DNA from: DASQDN01 sp035630195
GTDB lineage: Bacteria; Acidobacteriota; Terriglobia; Bryobacterales; Bryobacteraceae
Direction: 5' to 3'
Assembly: GCA_035630195.1 (NCBI GenBank)
Contig: DASQLD010000710.1
Coordinates: 1 to 5,449 of the forward strand
Length of the DNA stretch: 5,449 nucleotides
Shown here: piece by piece, positions 1 to 5,449 of the stretch
Layout: each line of letters opens with the position of its first letter
How positions within the stretch are numbered: the first letter of the stretch is position 1
Translations under genes and position numbers: made by a program
Notes under the pieces: generated by a model
What the model saw: the letters and a program-made list of their open reading frames with translations, nothing else
Told to the model about the DNA's origin: nothing
The model's database searches: none

Positions 1-444
1 CAGCACCAGGATGTCCCACGCAAGCATGGAACGCGGCCAATTCATCACTCCAATGCCCGGAATCACATGCCATAACCGCGCAGGGCCTCCGACGTCCACA
101 ACGACAAACGAGATCGCCATGATGAGGGCCGAAACCGCCAGACCCTCGCCAATGAGAACAGCCTGTTTGAAATCGACGTCATGCAGGATGTAGGTCGGCA
201 GCACCAGCGTTACCGCCGCCGCAGCCACGCCGACAAGGAACGTGAAATTCGAGATGTATAAGCCCCAACTCACCGAATCGTACATGCCTGTGGCTGACAG
301 TCCCTCGCGCAACTGCACGGAATAGGCAAAGGCTCCGAGACACATCAGTAGAGTGAGAAACGCCATCCATGCGTGGTATGCCCAACCGCCGTGCGTCACC
401 TCGGCGACCGAATCGCGAAAGAACTGTATGAGGGGTCCTCTCAT
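1..444 (-). CDS. nrfD: NrfD/PsrC-type integral membrane quinol dehydrogenase subunit (partial, 3' end outside window)
   Basis: The first 148 residues of a polytopic membrane protein of the NrfD/PsrC/HybB/DsrP family, which exchanges electrons between the quinone pool and a periplasmic iron-sulfur partner. The frame is open to the window edge. It starts at an ATG 3 nt after the preceding stop; no clear Shine-Dalgarno is present, so translational coupling is likely. Predicted membrane segments: about 25-45 (AWMAFLTLLMCLGAFAY), 60-87 (starting WGLYISNFTFLVGVAAAAV) and 95-117 (around GEGLAVSALIMAISFVVVD), with a fourth beginning near 137 (NWPRSMLAWDILVL). Family landmarks are the HGGWAYHAW start, SWGLYISNFTFLVGVAAA, the IGE motif at 98-100, and LWHVIPGIG followed by NWP. 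The pairing of an iron-sulfur subunit with NrfD is the standard arrangement in Nrf, Psr, Qrc and Dsr systems. Full members have 8-10 membrane helices, so more than half of the gene is missing here. Confidence 0.93.
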   Translation of the reverse strand, partial: MRGPLIQFFRDSVAEVTHGGWAYHAWMAFLTLLMCLGAFAYSVQLREGLSATGMYDSVSWGLYISNFTFLVGVAAAAVTLVLPTYILHDVDFKQAVLIGEGLAVSALIMAISFVVVDVGGPARLWHVIPGIGVMNWPRSMLAWDILVL

Positions 445-447
445 AAG

Positions 448-1404
448 TCAGTCCATGTAATACCAGAACTTCGGCTCGGTCCCAAGGTCTTCTTTTAGAC
501 GAAAGACCTTCTTATTTTTCAATATCCAGCGCAACTCGCTGTCCGGGTCGAGCAGATTGCCGAACACCCGCGCTCCAGTGGGACAAGCTTCGACACAGGC
601 CGGATTCCGTCCTTCCCGACTCCGCTGAATGCAGAAGGTACACTTTTCCACCACACCCTTTTTGCGCAAACGGTTGCCGAGATAATGCTGATTCGGATTG
701 ACCTCCTCCTCGGGAACAACGGGAGTGGCCCAGTTGAAACGCCGGGCATCGTAAGGACAGGCGGCCATGCAATAGCGGCAACCGATGCACCAGTCGTAGT
801 CGACAACGACAATACCGTCGGGTTCCATCCAGGTCGCTTGCACCGGGCACACGTCTACACAAGGAGGATTCTGACAATGGAAACATTGCGTGCCGATGTA
901 GAAGTGTCCGGCAGCCGGAACCTCGTGGAAGAAATCGTCGGTGGCGTGCTCGAAATTGATCTCGCCTTTCTGGTGTTCGTGGATCCGGATGTACTGCATG
1001 TCTGAACGCCGGTCTTGATTGTTTTCGGCGATGCAGCCGCGCACGCAGTCCATGTAACCGCGGCACTTGGAGATATTAAACGCGTAGCCGTAGAGTACGT
1101 TCGTCTTCGGCCCTGCCGGAGAAACCTCTATCCGTTTTCCATTTTTCAGCTCGTAAAGCCGCTCGAGTCGTGTTACGGTATCTTCCTTTTCGTTCTCCGT
1201 CATCAGTTTGAAGTTACCCTGAAAAAAGCTATGCCACTCGAGCAGAGCCTCCTCGCGAGCATCTCCGGATGCGAACGGGTTGCACGCAGTGGTCGCCAAG
1301 CCGAGACCTGCCGCGAGCAGACCTCCCATCTTGCTGATAGCCTCCCGTCGATCAACCTGGATCTGGACCAACTGTTCCACTGGCTTGGGTCTGGGTTCGA
1401 TCAT
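448..1404 (-). CDS. Tat-exported ferredoxin-type iron-sulfur subunit (NrfC/HybA/DsrO/PsrB type)
   Basis: Electron-transfer subunit, 318 residues, expected to take electrons from the NrfD-type membrane protein that follows and pass them to the cytochromes. The N-terminus carries a Tat motif, DRREAISKMGG (18-28), a hydrophobic stretch and ATTAC, with Cys41 a possible but non-canonical lipidation site. Iron-sulfur motifs in order: Cys114, Cys120 and Cys124 in CRGYMDCVRGC; Cys174, 177, 182 and 186 in CFHCQNPPCVDVC; Cys206, 209, 212 and 216 in CIGCRYCMAAC; Cys255, 258, 270 and 274 around CTFC and CVEAC. The family normally has 16 cluster cysteines; here 15 are present because Tyr117 sits where the second cysteine of motif one is expected. 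A [3Fe-4S] cluster is possible, by analogy with NarH-type subunits where Trp replaces a cysteine. The start is chosen by the ATGA overlap. The protein is longer than E. coli NrfC and closer to HybA length. The stop is 3 nt before the next ATG. Confidence 0.9.
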   Translation of the reverse strand: MIEPRPKPVEQLVQIQVDRREAISKMGGLLAAGLGLATTACNPFASGDAREEALLEWHSFFQGNFKLMTENEKEDTVTRLERLYELKNGKRIEVSPAGPKTNVLYGYAFNISKCRGYMDCVRGCIAENNQDRRSDMQYIRIHEHQKGEINFEHATDDFFHEVPAAGHFYIGTQCFHCQNPPCVDVCPVQATWMEPDGIVVVDYDWCIGCRYCMAACPYDARRFNWATPVVPEEEVNPNQHYLGNRLRKKGVVEKCTFCIQRSREGRNPACVEACPTGARVFGNLLDPDSELRWILKNKKVFRLKEDLGTEPKFWYYMD

Positions 1405-2018
1405 CGGACGCTCGACCTCTCTCCTCTTTGAGCGGGCCACCTCTCTGCGAGGGCAGGTTGATGCGGATCATGGCACTCGGCGCAGTTGAAGACAACGCGA
1501 GGCGGCGCCCATCCGCCCGCTCTCTTACCATGGGCCCCACCTGACCAGTCCTCCACCTGCTTGCTGTGGCACTGGGCGCAAATCTGATAGCTGTGATCGA
1601 ACGCGACCGATGCGCCGTTCAGCGTCTTCAGCTCCGTCATCTTTTCTTGACCATGGCAGGTTGCGCAAGTCATCACGCTCTCTTTCGCGTGCTTGAGCTC
1701 AACGGACCAGTGCGCTCTGCGCGGCTCCGATACCTGTCTTTTCACGAGCGTCGCCAACGGCTCGCTATGGCAGCGATCGCACGGCAGCTTCTCGATCTTT
1801 TCCGTTCGCGCGAGCACGTAGAACGTAGGCACGTCCGGGAATCCCTGCGCTTCTGCGCGCCCTCGAGCTTCCAGATAGCGCTCCGAAGAGAGGCCGGCCG
1901 GAACGTTCTTTGCCTCCGCAGATCTCACCTGTTCCAGAAAGTTCTCCTTCGGATGATGGCCCTGCGGTCCCCCGCAACCGGCTAGTACGAACGCCACGCA
2001 TATCAGGAGCCGTCTCAT
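1401..2018 (-). CDS. Predicted tetrahaem c-type cytochrome lipoprotein
   Basis: A 205-residue secreted cytochrome, probably carrying electrons between the iron-sulfur protein and the NapB-type cytochrome. The start is the ATG that overlaps the upstream stop (ATGA). It directly gives a lipoprotein signal: MRRLLICVAFVLAGC, with lipobox LAGC and lipidation at Cys15. Four CxxCH motifs follow: CDRCH (80-84), CATCH (118-122), CAQCH (147-151) and CAECH (179-183). Before the last haem is a DWSGGAHGK stretch, and after it DPHQP, both of a kind common in multihaem cytochromes of respiratory complexes. Other histidines (for example in RRAHW, ELKHAKE and FDHSY) could be distal ligands. The C-terminal tail is short, basic and haem-free. 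I do not recognise a named family; it is not NapC/NirT-like, since that would have an N-terminal membrane anchor and a different haem pattern. The role is inferred from position. Confidence 0.82.
   Translation of the reverse strand: MRRLLICVAFVLAGCGGPQGHHPKENFLEQVRSAEAKNVPAGLSSERYLEARGRAEAQGFPDVPTFYVLARTEKIEKLPCDRCHSEPLATLVKRQVSEPRRAHWSVELKHAKESVMTCATCHGQEKMTELKTLNGASVAFDHSYQICAQCHSKQVEDWSGGAHGKRAGGWAPPRVVFNCAECHDPHQPALAERWPAQRGERSSVR
1416..1425 (-). promoter_or_regulatory. Ribosome binding site deciding the start of the iron-sulfur subunit
   Basis: The minus strand reads AGGAGAGAGG, ending 11 nt before the ATG at 1404-1402. That ATG shares an ATGA overlap with the upstream stop. Together these favour the start at 1404 over the in-frame GTG at 1440, which would add 12 charged residues before the Tat signal. 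Confidence 0.5.
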
Positions 2019-2698
2019 TCGAAAAACTGCTCCTCGAGTCCCTGTGATGTCACATGGCACTGACGGCAATTCGACCGCTCCGGATGAGTGGTTCGAATCT
2101 CTTTTGGCGCTGATGGTCCTCCATGACAGGCGAGACAGTTATTGCGCATCTCGAGCGCATGTGGGATAGGAGCGGGTCCACCGGGTAATGCTGGCTGATG
2201 AATAGACGATGGCTCCAGAGGTCGAAAATCGCTCTGTGCGAACAACGATCCGTCCTTACGCTCCCCTGCAACGTGGCACTGCTTGCAACTGCTAAGCTCC
2301 GGATGCGGAACCACCGGCGCATACGCTTTCAGCTTTGGTACATAGTCACCGTTCTCATGGCAGCTCAGGCATCCTTTTCCGCCGAAGCCTTGCTCGTCGA
2401 AGATTTCGTGAGGTATGACCGGAGGTCCGCCGGGGTAAGCGCGCCGTGAGTAGTATTGCGCCAGAGTCCGAGTCCCCTCCACGTTCTCGCGCTCCTTGTA
2501 GAGCAACCCGAGACTCGACCGCGAGAATACGCCGGCTTCGACGGGGATCGACTCGCGCTCCCGCACCGCGGGAGCTGTCAGCACCGCCTCATCTGCGGCC
2601 GATTGTAGACTCATGCCCACAACCATTACCAATGCGAGCATGAGCAGCGAAGCACAGCCGATCAGAATCACCCGGCGCCGCTCATACGCCTTCTTCAC
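2015..2698 (-). CDS. Tetrahaem NapB-type cytochrome c with two tandem NapB-like units
   Basis: Predicted periplasmic electron donor to NapA. The 227-residue protein starts at a GTG only 4 nt after the napA stop. A basic N-terminus (KKAYERRR) is followed by a hydrophobic segment at about 10-30, either a cleaved signal or a membrane anchor. Classical NapB has two haems. Here there are four CxxCH motifs in two similar halves. Half one has YPGGPPVIPH (His97), CLSCH (110-114), VPHPELSSC (His132) and CKQCHV (138-143). Half two has LPGGPAPIPH (His180), CLACH (188-192), THPERSNC (His205) and CRQCHV (211-216). The PPxIPH, CLxCH and CxxCHV blocks are NapB hallmarks, and the four non-motif histidines are the likely distal ligands, giving bis-His haems. 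Its place directly after napA supports a NapB role. The family link is fairly certain; the duplicated form and its exact partners are inferred. The stop overlaps the next start as ATGA. Confidence 0.87.
   Translation of the reverse strand: MKKAYERRRVILIGCASLLMLALVMVVGMSLQSAADEAVLTAPAVRERESIPVEAGVFSRSSLGLLYKERENVEGTRTLAQYYSRRAYPGGPPVIPHEIFDEQGFGGKGCLSCHENGDYVPKLKAYAPVVPHPELSSCKQCHVAGERKDGSLFAQSDFRPLEPSSIHQPALPGGPAPIPHALEMRNNCLACHGGPSAPKEIRTTHPERSNCRQCHVTSQGLEEQFFE
2030..2035 (-). promoter_or_regulatory. Ribosome binding site deciding the start of the tetrahaem lipoprotein
   Basis: Minus-strand GAGGAG, 11 nt before the ATG at 2018-2016, inside the last codons of the upstream gene. With the ATGA overlap and the lipoprotein signal that begins exactly at this ATG, it favours this start over the in-frame TTG at 2069. 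Confidence 0.55.
2051..2191 (-). repeat. Second NapB-like haem-pair unit (residues 170-216)
   Basis: Second copy of the unit: LPGGPAPIPH, 8 residues from its His to CLACH, then HPERSNCRQCHV. The spacing from the distal His to the final CxxCH is identical in both units (6 residues). The loop between the first His and first CxxCH is shorter here than in unit one. Confidence 0.8.
2273..2437 (-). repeat. First NapB-like haem-pair unit (residues 88-142)
   Basis: Protein-level repeat within the tetrahaem NapB-type cytochrome. Order of landmarks: YPGGPPVIPH, 13 residues from its His to CLSCH, then PHPELSSCKQCH. It pairs with the unit at 2051-2191. Confidence 0.8.
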
Positions 2699-2702
2699 TT
2701 GT

Positions 2703-5030
2703 CTAAGCCCTCTCGACCTTCACCGCGCACTTCTTGTAATCCGGCTGGTTCGAAATGGGGCAGAATGCGTCAAGCGTCAATTCGTTGATGAGCATATTCT
2801 CGTCGAAGAATGGGACGAATACCATGCCCTTAACCGGACGCCCTCGTTTGTTGATCGACGCTGGGAATACCATTGAACCGCGGCGCGATGTGAGCTTCAC
2901 ACGATCTCCATCATTGATTCCCATTCGCTTTGCATCGTCCGGATTCAATTCGACGTAAGCATGGGGTACGGCCTTGTGGAGAACTCCGATGCGGCGAGTC
3001 ATCGAACCCGAGTGCCAATGCTCTACGACGCGGCCGGTATTGAGCCAGAACGGATACTCACTGTCAGGCATTTCCGGCGGGGGTTCGTACGGGCGGAAGA
3101 AGATGCGCGCTCGATGATCGGCGTGGCCATAAAAGTCGAAGCCGTCACCATTGGATCCATTCCCCTTTGCCGCTGGATCGTACTTGGCGTTGTATCGCCA
3201 CTTGGTCTCTTTGCCTTTGACATAGGGCCACATCACACCGGGCCGGGCGTTCAGTTCTTCGTACGGAGCCAATGCGTGTTTTGGGCCATCGTGAAACTTG
3301 GAGTACTCGCGCCAGATCTCTTGTATATGGTTCTCATACTTCCACGGGAACTGCTTCTCGAAGCCCATCCGCCGAGCGACCTCGATCAGTTGCCAGCCGT
3401 CGCTCATGGCTTCACCAGGCGGTGGAAGCATCGCCTGAAAGTGCTGAGTTCGCCGCTCTGAATTTCCGAACATTCCCTCACGTTCGATCCACATCGCGGA
3501 AGGCAGCACAACGTCGGCTATTTCGGTCGTAGGTGTGGGGTACACATCACTCACAACGACGAAACGTCCTTCCTTCTTGGCGCCGTCGCGATACCGTTTC
3601 AACTTGGGCATCGTGACCATCGGATTCGTAACTTGAATCCAGAGGAATCGAATGTCGCCGCGATCCAGCGCCCGGAACATTTCCACGGTGTGATAGGTGG
3701 GTTTGTCCGGAATTCGTTCCACTGGAACGCCCCAGATCTCAGCGGCCATCTTGCGCGAATGGGGGTCCGTCACTTCGCCGTGCGGTAGCCGGTTCGTCAG
3801 GGTTCCGACTTCACGGACGGTGCCGCATGCGCTCGGTTGGCCGGTTAATGAGAATGGACTATTGCCCGGCGACGCGATCTTACCTACCAAAAGGTGAATG
3901 CTGTAAACGAGATTGTTTATCCAGGTGCCGCGGGTATGCTGATTGAAGCCCATGCACCAGAGGCTCATGACTTTTTTCTTCGGATCGCCATACAGTGAGG
4001 CAAGGTAGCGAATCTCTTTAGCCGGTACTCCGGAGATCTGCTCCGCCTTCTCTGGCGTGTAGTCCTCGAGGAGCTTACGATAATCCTCTAAGGTGATCTT
4101 TTGCGGTTCATCTTTGAAAGATTCCTTGTCGTTAAGTCCATAGCCAATATTGGTTTTGCCTTTGAAGAAATTGCAGTGGCGCTCGATAAAGGTCTGGTTG
4201 TGCCAGCCGTTCTTCAGGATTTCGTAGCAGATTGCATTGGCGATGGCGAGGTCTGCCTGAGGGCGGAACAGTATCGACCGATCTGCCGCCATGCTGGTCC
4301 GAGTCGTGCGTGTGGCAAGGTCGATGATATTGATGTGCGGCTTCTTGAGACGGTTGTCCAGCATGCGGGAGAACAACACCGGATGCATCTCCGCCATATT
4401 GTTACCCCAAAGCACGAAGACATCCGCATGATCGAAGTCGTCGTAACAGCCCATCGGTTCGTCCATTCCAAACGAAGTCATGAAGCCCGTAACCGCGCTG
4501 GACATGCATAGCCTGGCGTTTCCCTCGAGGTTGTTGGTTCCGAGGCAGCCTTTGACGAACTTCGAAGCGACATAGCCGTCTGGAATCGTCCACTGGCCCG
4601 AACCGTACACCGCGACGGAGTCTTTCCCGTGCTGTGCAATTGTCTCCTTCATCTTGGATGCCACAAGGTCGAGGGCTTCCTTCATCGGAACGGGCACGAG
4701 TTTTCCGTTCTTGCGAACGAGCGCCTGCCGAAGCCGGTCCTTACCGTAGAGGGCCAGCACGGAATGGTAGCCTTTGACACAGCAAAGTCCCTTATTGACA
4801 GTACTGGCGGGATCCCCTTGTACTGCTACAGCACGGTCGCCTTTGATGCCCACCAGCAGACCGCATCCGACGCCGCAAAACCGGCAGGGAGTCTTCTTCC
4901 ATGTCACACCTTGCAACTCGGGGTCTGTTTTCGCCGGAGCCGCAAAACTTAGGATGGGAAAAAGTGTATCGGCAACCGGAAGGGTCGACGCCGTCACCAT
5001 ATCTTTCAATAATTCGCGACGGTCAATCAT
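2703..5030 (-). CDS. napA: Periplasmic nitrate reductase catalytic subunit NapA
   Basis: Molybdopterin enzyme that reduces nitrate to nitrite in the periplasm, using bis-MGD and one [4Fe-4S] cluster. At 775 residues it lies in the usual NapA range (755-830). The N-terminus has a Tat motif, DRRELLKD (3-10), followed by a rather weakly hydrophobic stretch to about residue 33. The cluster motif is Cys49-x2-Cys52-x3-Cys56 and then Cys84 in GLCCVKGY, with the conserved Lys86 expected between cluster and cofactor. The molybdenum-ligand cysteine is Cys175 in NARLCMSSAV, followed by the NapA-typical GFMTSFGMDEPMGCYDD (182-198). Further family blocks are WGNNMAEMHP (208-217), GFNQHTRGTW (361-370), NSERRTQHF (523-531), TGRVVEHWHSGSMTRR (665-680) and the C-terminal cofactor-cap region with FVPFFDENMLIN (738-749) and the final DYKKCAVKV. 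The blocks fit NapA better than assimilatory NasA/NarB or membrane NarG. The ATG is set by a strong AAGGAGG. No napD chaperone gene is in the window. Confidence 0.97.
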   Translation of the reverse strand: MIDRRELLKDMVTASTLPVADTLFPILSFAAPAKTDPELQGVTWKKTPCRFCGVGCGLLVGIKGDRAVAVQGDPASTVNKGLCCVKGYHSVLALYGKDRLRQALVRKNGKLVPVPMKEALDLVASKMKETIAQHGKDSVAVYGSGQWTIPDGYVASKFVKGCLGTNNLEGNARLCMSSAVTGFMTSFGMDEPMGCYDDFDHADVFVLWGNNMAEMHPVLFSRMLDNRLKKPHINIIDLATRTTRTSMAADRSILFRPQADLAIANAICYEILKNGWHNQTFIERHCNFFKGKTNIGYGLNDKESFKDEPQKITLEDYRKLLEDYTPEKAEQISGVPAKEIRYLASLYGDPKKKVMSLWCMGFNQHTRGTWINNLVYSIHLLVGKIASPGNSPFSLTGQPSACGTVREVGTLTNRLPHGEVTDPHSRKMAAEIWGVPVERIPDKPTYHTVEMFRALDRGDIRFLWIQVTNPMVTMPKLKRYRDGAKKEGRFVVVSDVYPTPTTEIADVVLPSAMWIEREGMFGNSERRTQHFQAMLPPPGEAMSDGWQLIEVARRMGFEKQFPWKYENHIQEIWREYSKFHDGPKHALAPYEELNARPGVMWPYVKGKETKWRYNAKYDPAAKGNGSNGDGFDFYGHADHRARIFFRPYEPPPEMPDSEYPFWLNTGRVVEHWHSGSMTRRIGVLHKAVPHAYVELNPDDAKRMGINDGDRVKLTSRRGSMVFPASINKRGRPVKGMVFVPFFDENMLINELTLDAFCPISNQPDYKKCAVKVERA

Positions 5031-5035
5031 CGGCG

Positions 5036-5042
5036 CCTCCTT
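5036..5042 (-). promoter_or_regulatory. Strong ribosome binding site of napA
   Basis: The minus strand reads AAGGAGG, a near-perfect Shine-Dalgarno sequence, 5 nt before the ATG at 5030-5028. It is the strongest such site in the window and fixes the napA start. It also suggests that NapA is translated independently of nrfA, unlike the coupled genes downstream. Confidence 0.8.
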
Positions 5043-5054
5043 CTGCTTCGTTTA

Positions 5055-5073
5055 GAGTGTCCGAAGGACACCC
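5055..5073 (-). other. Intergenic RNA hairpin between nrfA and napA
   Basis: On the minus strand GGGTGTCC and GGACACTC can pair around a TTC loop. This gives an 8-bp stem with one G-U wobble; the inner six pairs are perfect. It lies about 20 nt after the nrfA stop and about 12 nt before the napA Shine-Dalgarno sequence. No run of T follows it (TAAACGAAG comes next), so it does not look like an intrinsic terminator. It may be an mRNA processing or stability element that sets different nrfA and napA levels; that role is inference. Confidence 0.45.
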
Positions 5074-5092
5074 GTTCCTGAAAACATAATGA

Positions 5093-5449
5093 TCACTTTG
5101 GCAGCGGACTGCGGGCCATCGATCGTATTTGCCGCAGCGCCTTTTGCCCTTTCCGTGCAAAGTCCACAGATGCTCCCAAAACACGCATCTCCTCTTGCGG
5201 CGCATGGAAGCCGCTCGAGTTGTCCGCTTCCACCATGTCCAGGTAGAATTGCGCCCGCCGCTGGAACTCCCATGCGTCCTTGAGTTGAGCGTCAGTAGCG
5301 CCCTTTTCCCGTTCCGCCTTGATGTCCCCGATAAGTTCAACCAGCGCATCCATTGCGATATTGCGCATTCCCTGAAACCGGCCCTGGATCTGTTCTACGC
5401 GCTCTTTCATCTCTTCTTCGCTGAAGTGATGGCAGGACTGGCATGCGCG
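5093..5449 (-). CDS. nrfA: Cytochrome c nitrite reductase NrfA, C-terminal part (partial, 5' end outside window)
   Basis: This is the 3' end of the gene for the ammonia-forming pentahaem nitrite reductase, a periplasmic enzyme that reduces nitrite to ammonium with six electrons. The frame is open to the window edge, so the visible 118 residues are a fragment with no start. It begins with a CQSCH haem-binding motif (fragment residues 3-7), which corresponds by position to the last haem of NrfA. A long helical stretch follows, then the family's C-terminal signature: RRAQFYLDMVEADNS (64-78) followed by GFHAPQE (80-86), whose His82 matches the conserved histidine of the FHAPEE-type motif, a distal haem ligand in the family. 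The rest, VLGASVDFARKGQKAL, also fits the family. The protein ends shortly after this, without the C-terminal extension seen in E. coli NrfA. The active-site CxxCK haem would lie outside the window. The gene is 62 nt upstream of napA on the same strand. Family assignment is from remembered motifs, but several agree. Confidence 0.93.
   Translation of the reverse strand, partial: RACQSCHHFSEEEMKERVEQIQGRFQGMRNIAMDALVELIGDIKAEREKGATDAQLKDAWEFQRRAQFYLDMVEADNSSGFHAPQEEMRVLGASVDFARKGQKALRQIRSMARSPLPK

Noticed and set aside
685..1431. Two plus-strand open frames (685-1005 and 1015-1431) opposite the iron-sulfur subunit
   Set aside because: Both lie antisense to ferredoxin-type cysteine motifs that clearly encode the real protein, and neither has a credible product.
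1405..1440. N-terminal extension of the iron-sulfur subunit from a GTG at 1440
   Set aside because: It would overlap the upstream gene by 40 nt and put 12 extra charged residues before the Tat signal. The ATG at 1404 has an ATGA overlap and a purine-rich ribosome binding site.
1566..1985. 139-codon plus-strand open frame opposite the tetrahaem lipoprotein
   Set aside because: The minus frame carries four CxxCH motifs and a signal peptide; the plus translation is Arg/Leu-rich with no domain.
2019..2069. N-terminal extension of the tetrahaem lipoprotein from a TTG at 2069
   Set aside because: The ATG at 2018 gives a textbook lipoprotein signal with the lipobox at residues 12-15 and an ATGA overlap. 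The extension would bury that signal.
2961..3461. 166-codon plus-strand open frame inside napA
   Set aside because: It is antisense to strongly conserved NapA coding sequence, its translation shows no recognisable domain, and it is explained by the high-GC shadow of the real frame.
5055..5073. Rho-independent terminator ending nrfA
   Set aside because: The stem is followed by TAAACGAAG on the minus strand with no T-run, so only a hairpin of unknown role is reported.
5082..5098. FNR-like site or promoter just after nrfA (GTGATCATTATGTT on the minus strand)
   Set aside because: One half resembles TTGAT but the other half matches ATCAA poorly, and no convincing -35/-10 pair is properly spaced.
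5093..5410. A complete small 105-residue gene starting at the ATG at 5410
   Set aside because: The same frame stays open to the window edge and includes an in-frame CQSCH haem motif upstream of this ATG. The whole aligns with the NrfA C-terminus, so this Met is internal.

Overview
The window is a single, tightly packed respiratory gene cluster read entirely on the minus strand, that is, from position 5449 down to position 1. Nothing convincing is encoded on the plus strand. The genes point to a Gram-negative (diderm) bacterium capable of anaerobic respiration: almost every product carries an export signal or is a membrane protein, and the substrate is nitrate reduced to ammonium (DNRA). Base composition is moderately GC-rich with an ordinary bacterial codon pattern. 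The taxon cannot be fixed from the sequence; an Acidobacteriota, Myxococcota or former-Deltaproteobacteria type of organism is a guess based on the abundance of multihaem cytochromes and NrfD-type modules.

Layout in transcription order: (1) the C-terminal 118 residues of NrfA, the ammonia-forming pentahaem nitrite reductase (5449-5093, 5' part outside the window); (2) a 62-nt gap holding a hairpin and the napA ribosome binding site; (3) napA, complete, the periplasmic nitrate reductase catalytic subunit (5030-2703); (4) a tetrahaem cytochrome that looks like two NapB units in tandem (2698-2015); (5) a second tetrahaem cytochrome, a predicted lipoprotein (2018-1401); (6) a Tat-exported iron-sulfur protein of the NrfC/HybA/DsrO type (1404-448); (7) the first 148 residues of an NrfD/PsrC-type membrane subunit (444-1, cut by the window edge). 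Two junctions are ATGA stop/start overlaps and two others have gaps of 3-4 nt, so genes 3 to 7 are very probably one translationally coupled operon, with nrfA in front of it.

Inferred working model: the NrfD-type subunit oxidises menaquinol, electrons pass through the iron-sulfur protein and the two tetrahaem cytochromes to NapA, nitrate becomes nitrite, and NrfA (with a partner outside the window) reduces nitrite to ammonium. The usual quinol-side partners NapC and NapGH are not seen here; an NrfCD-type module appears to replace them. The parts most worth a second look are the internally duplicated NapB-like cytochrome, the unassigned tetrahaem lipoprotein, and the iron-sulfur subunit, in which one expected cluster cysteine is a tyrosine. 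All component families are known; what may be less described is their combination.
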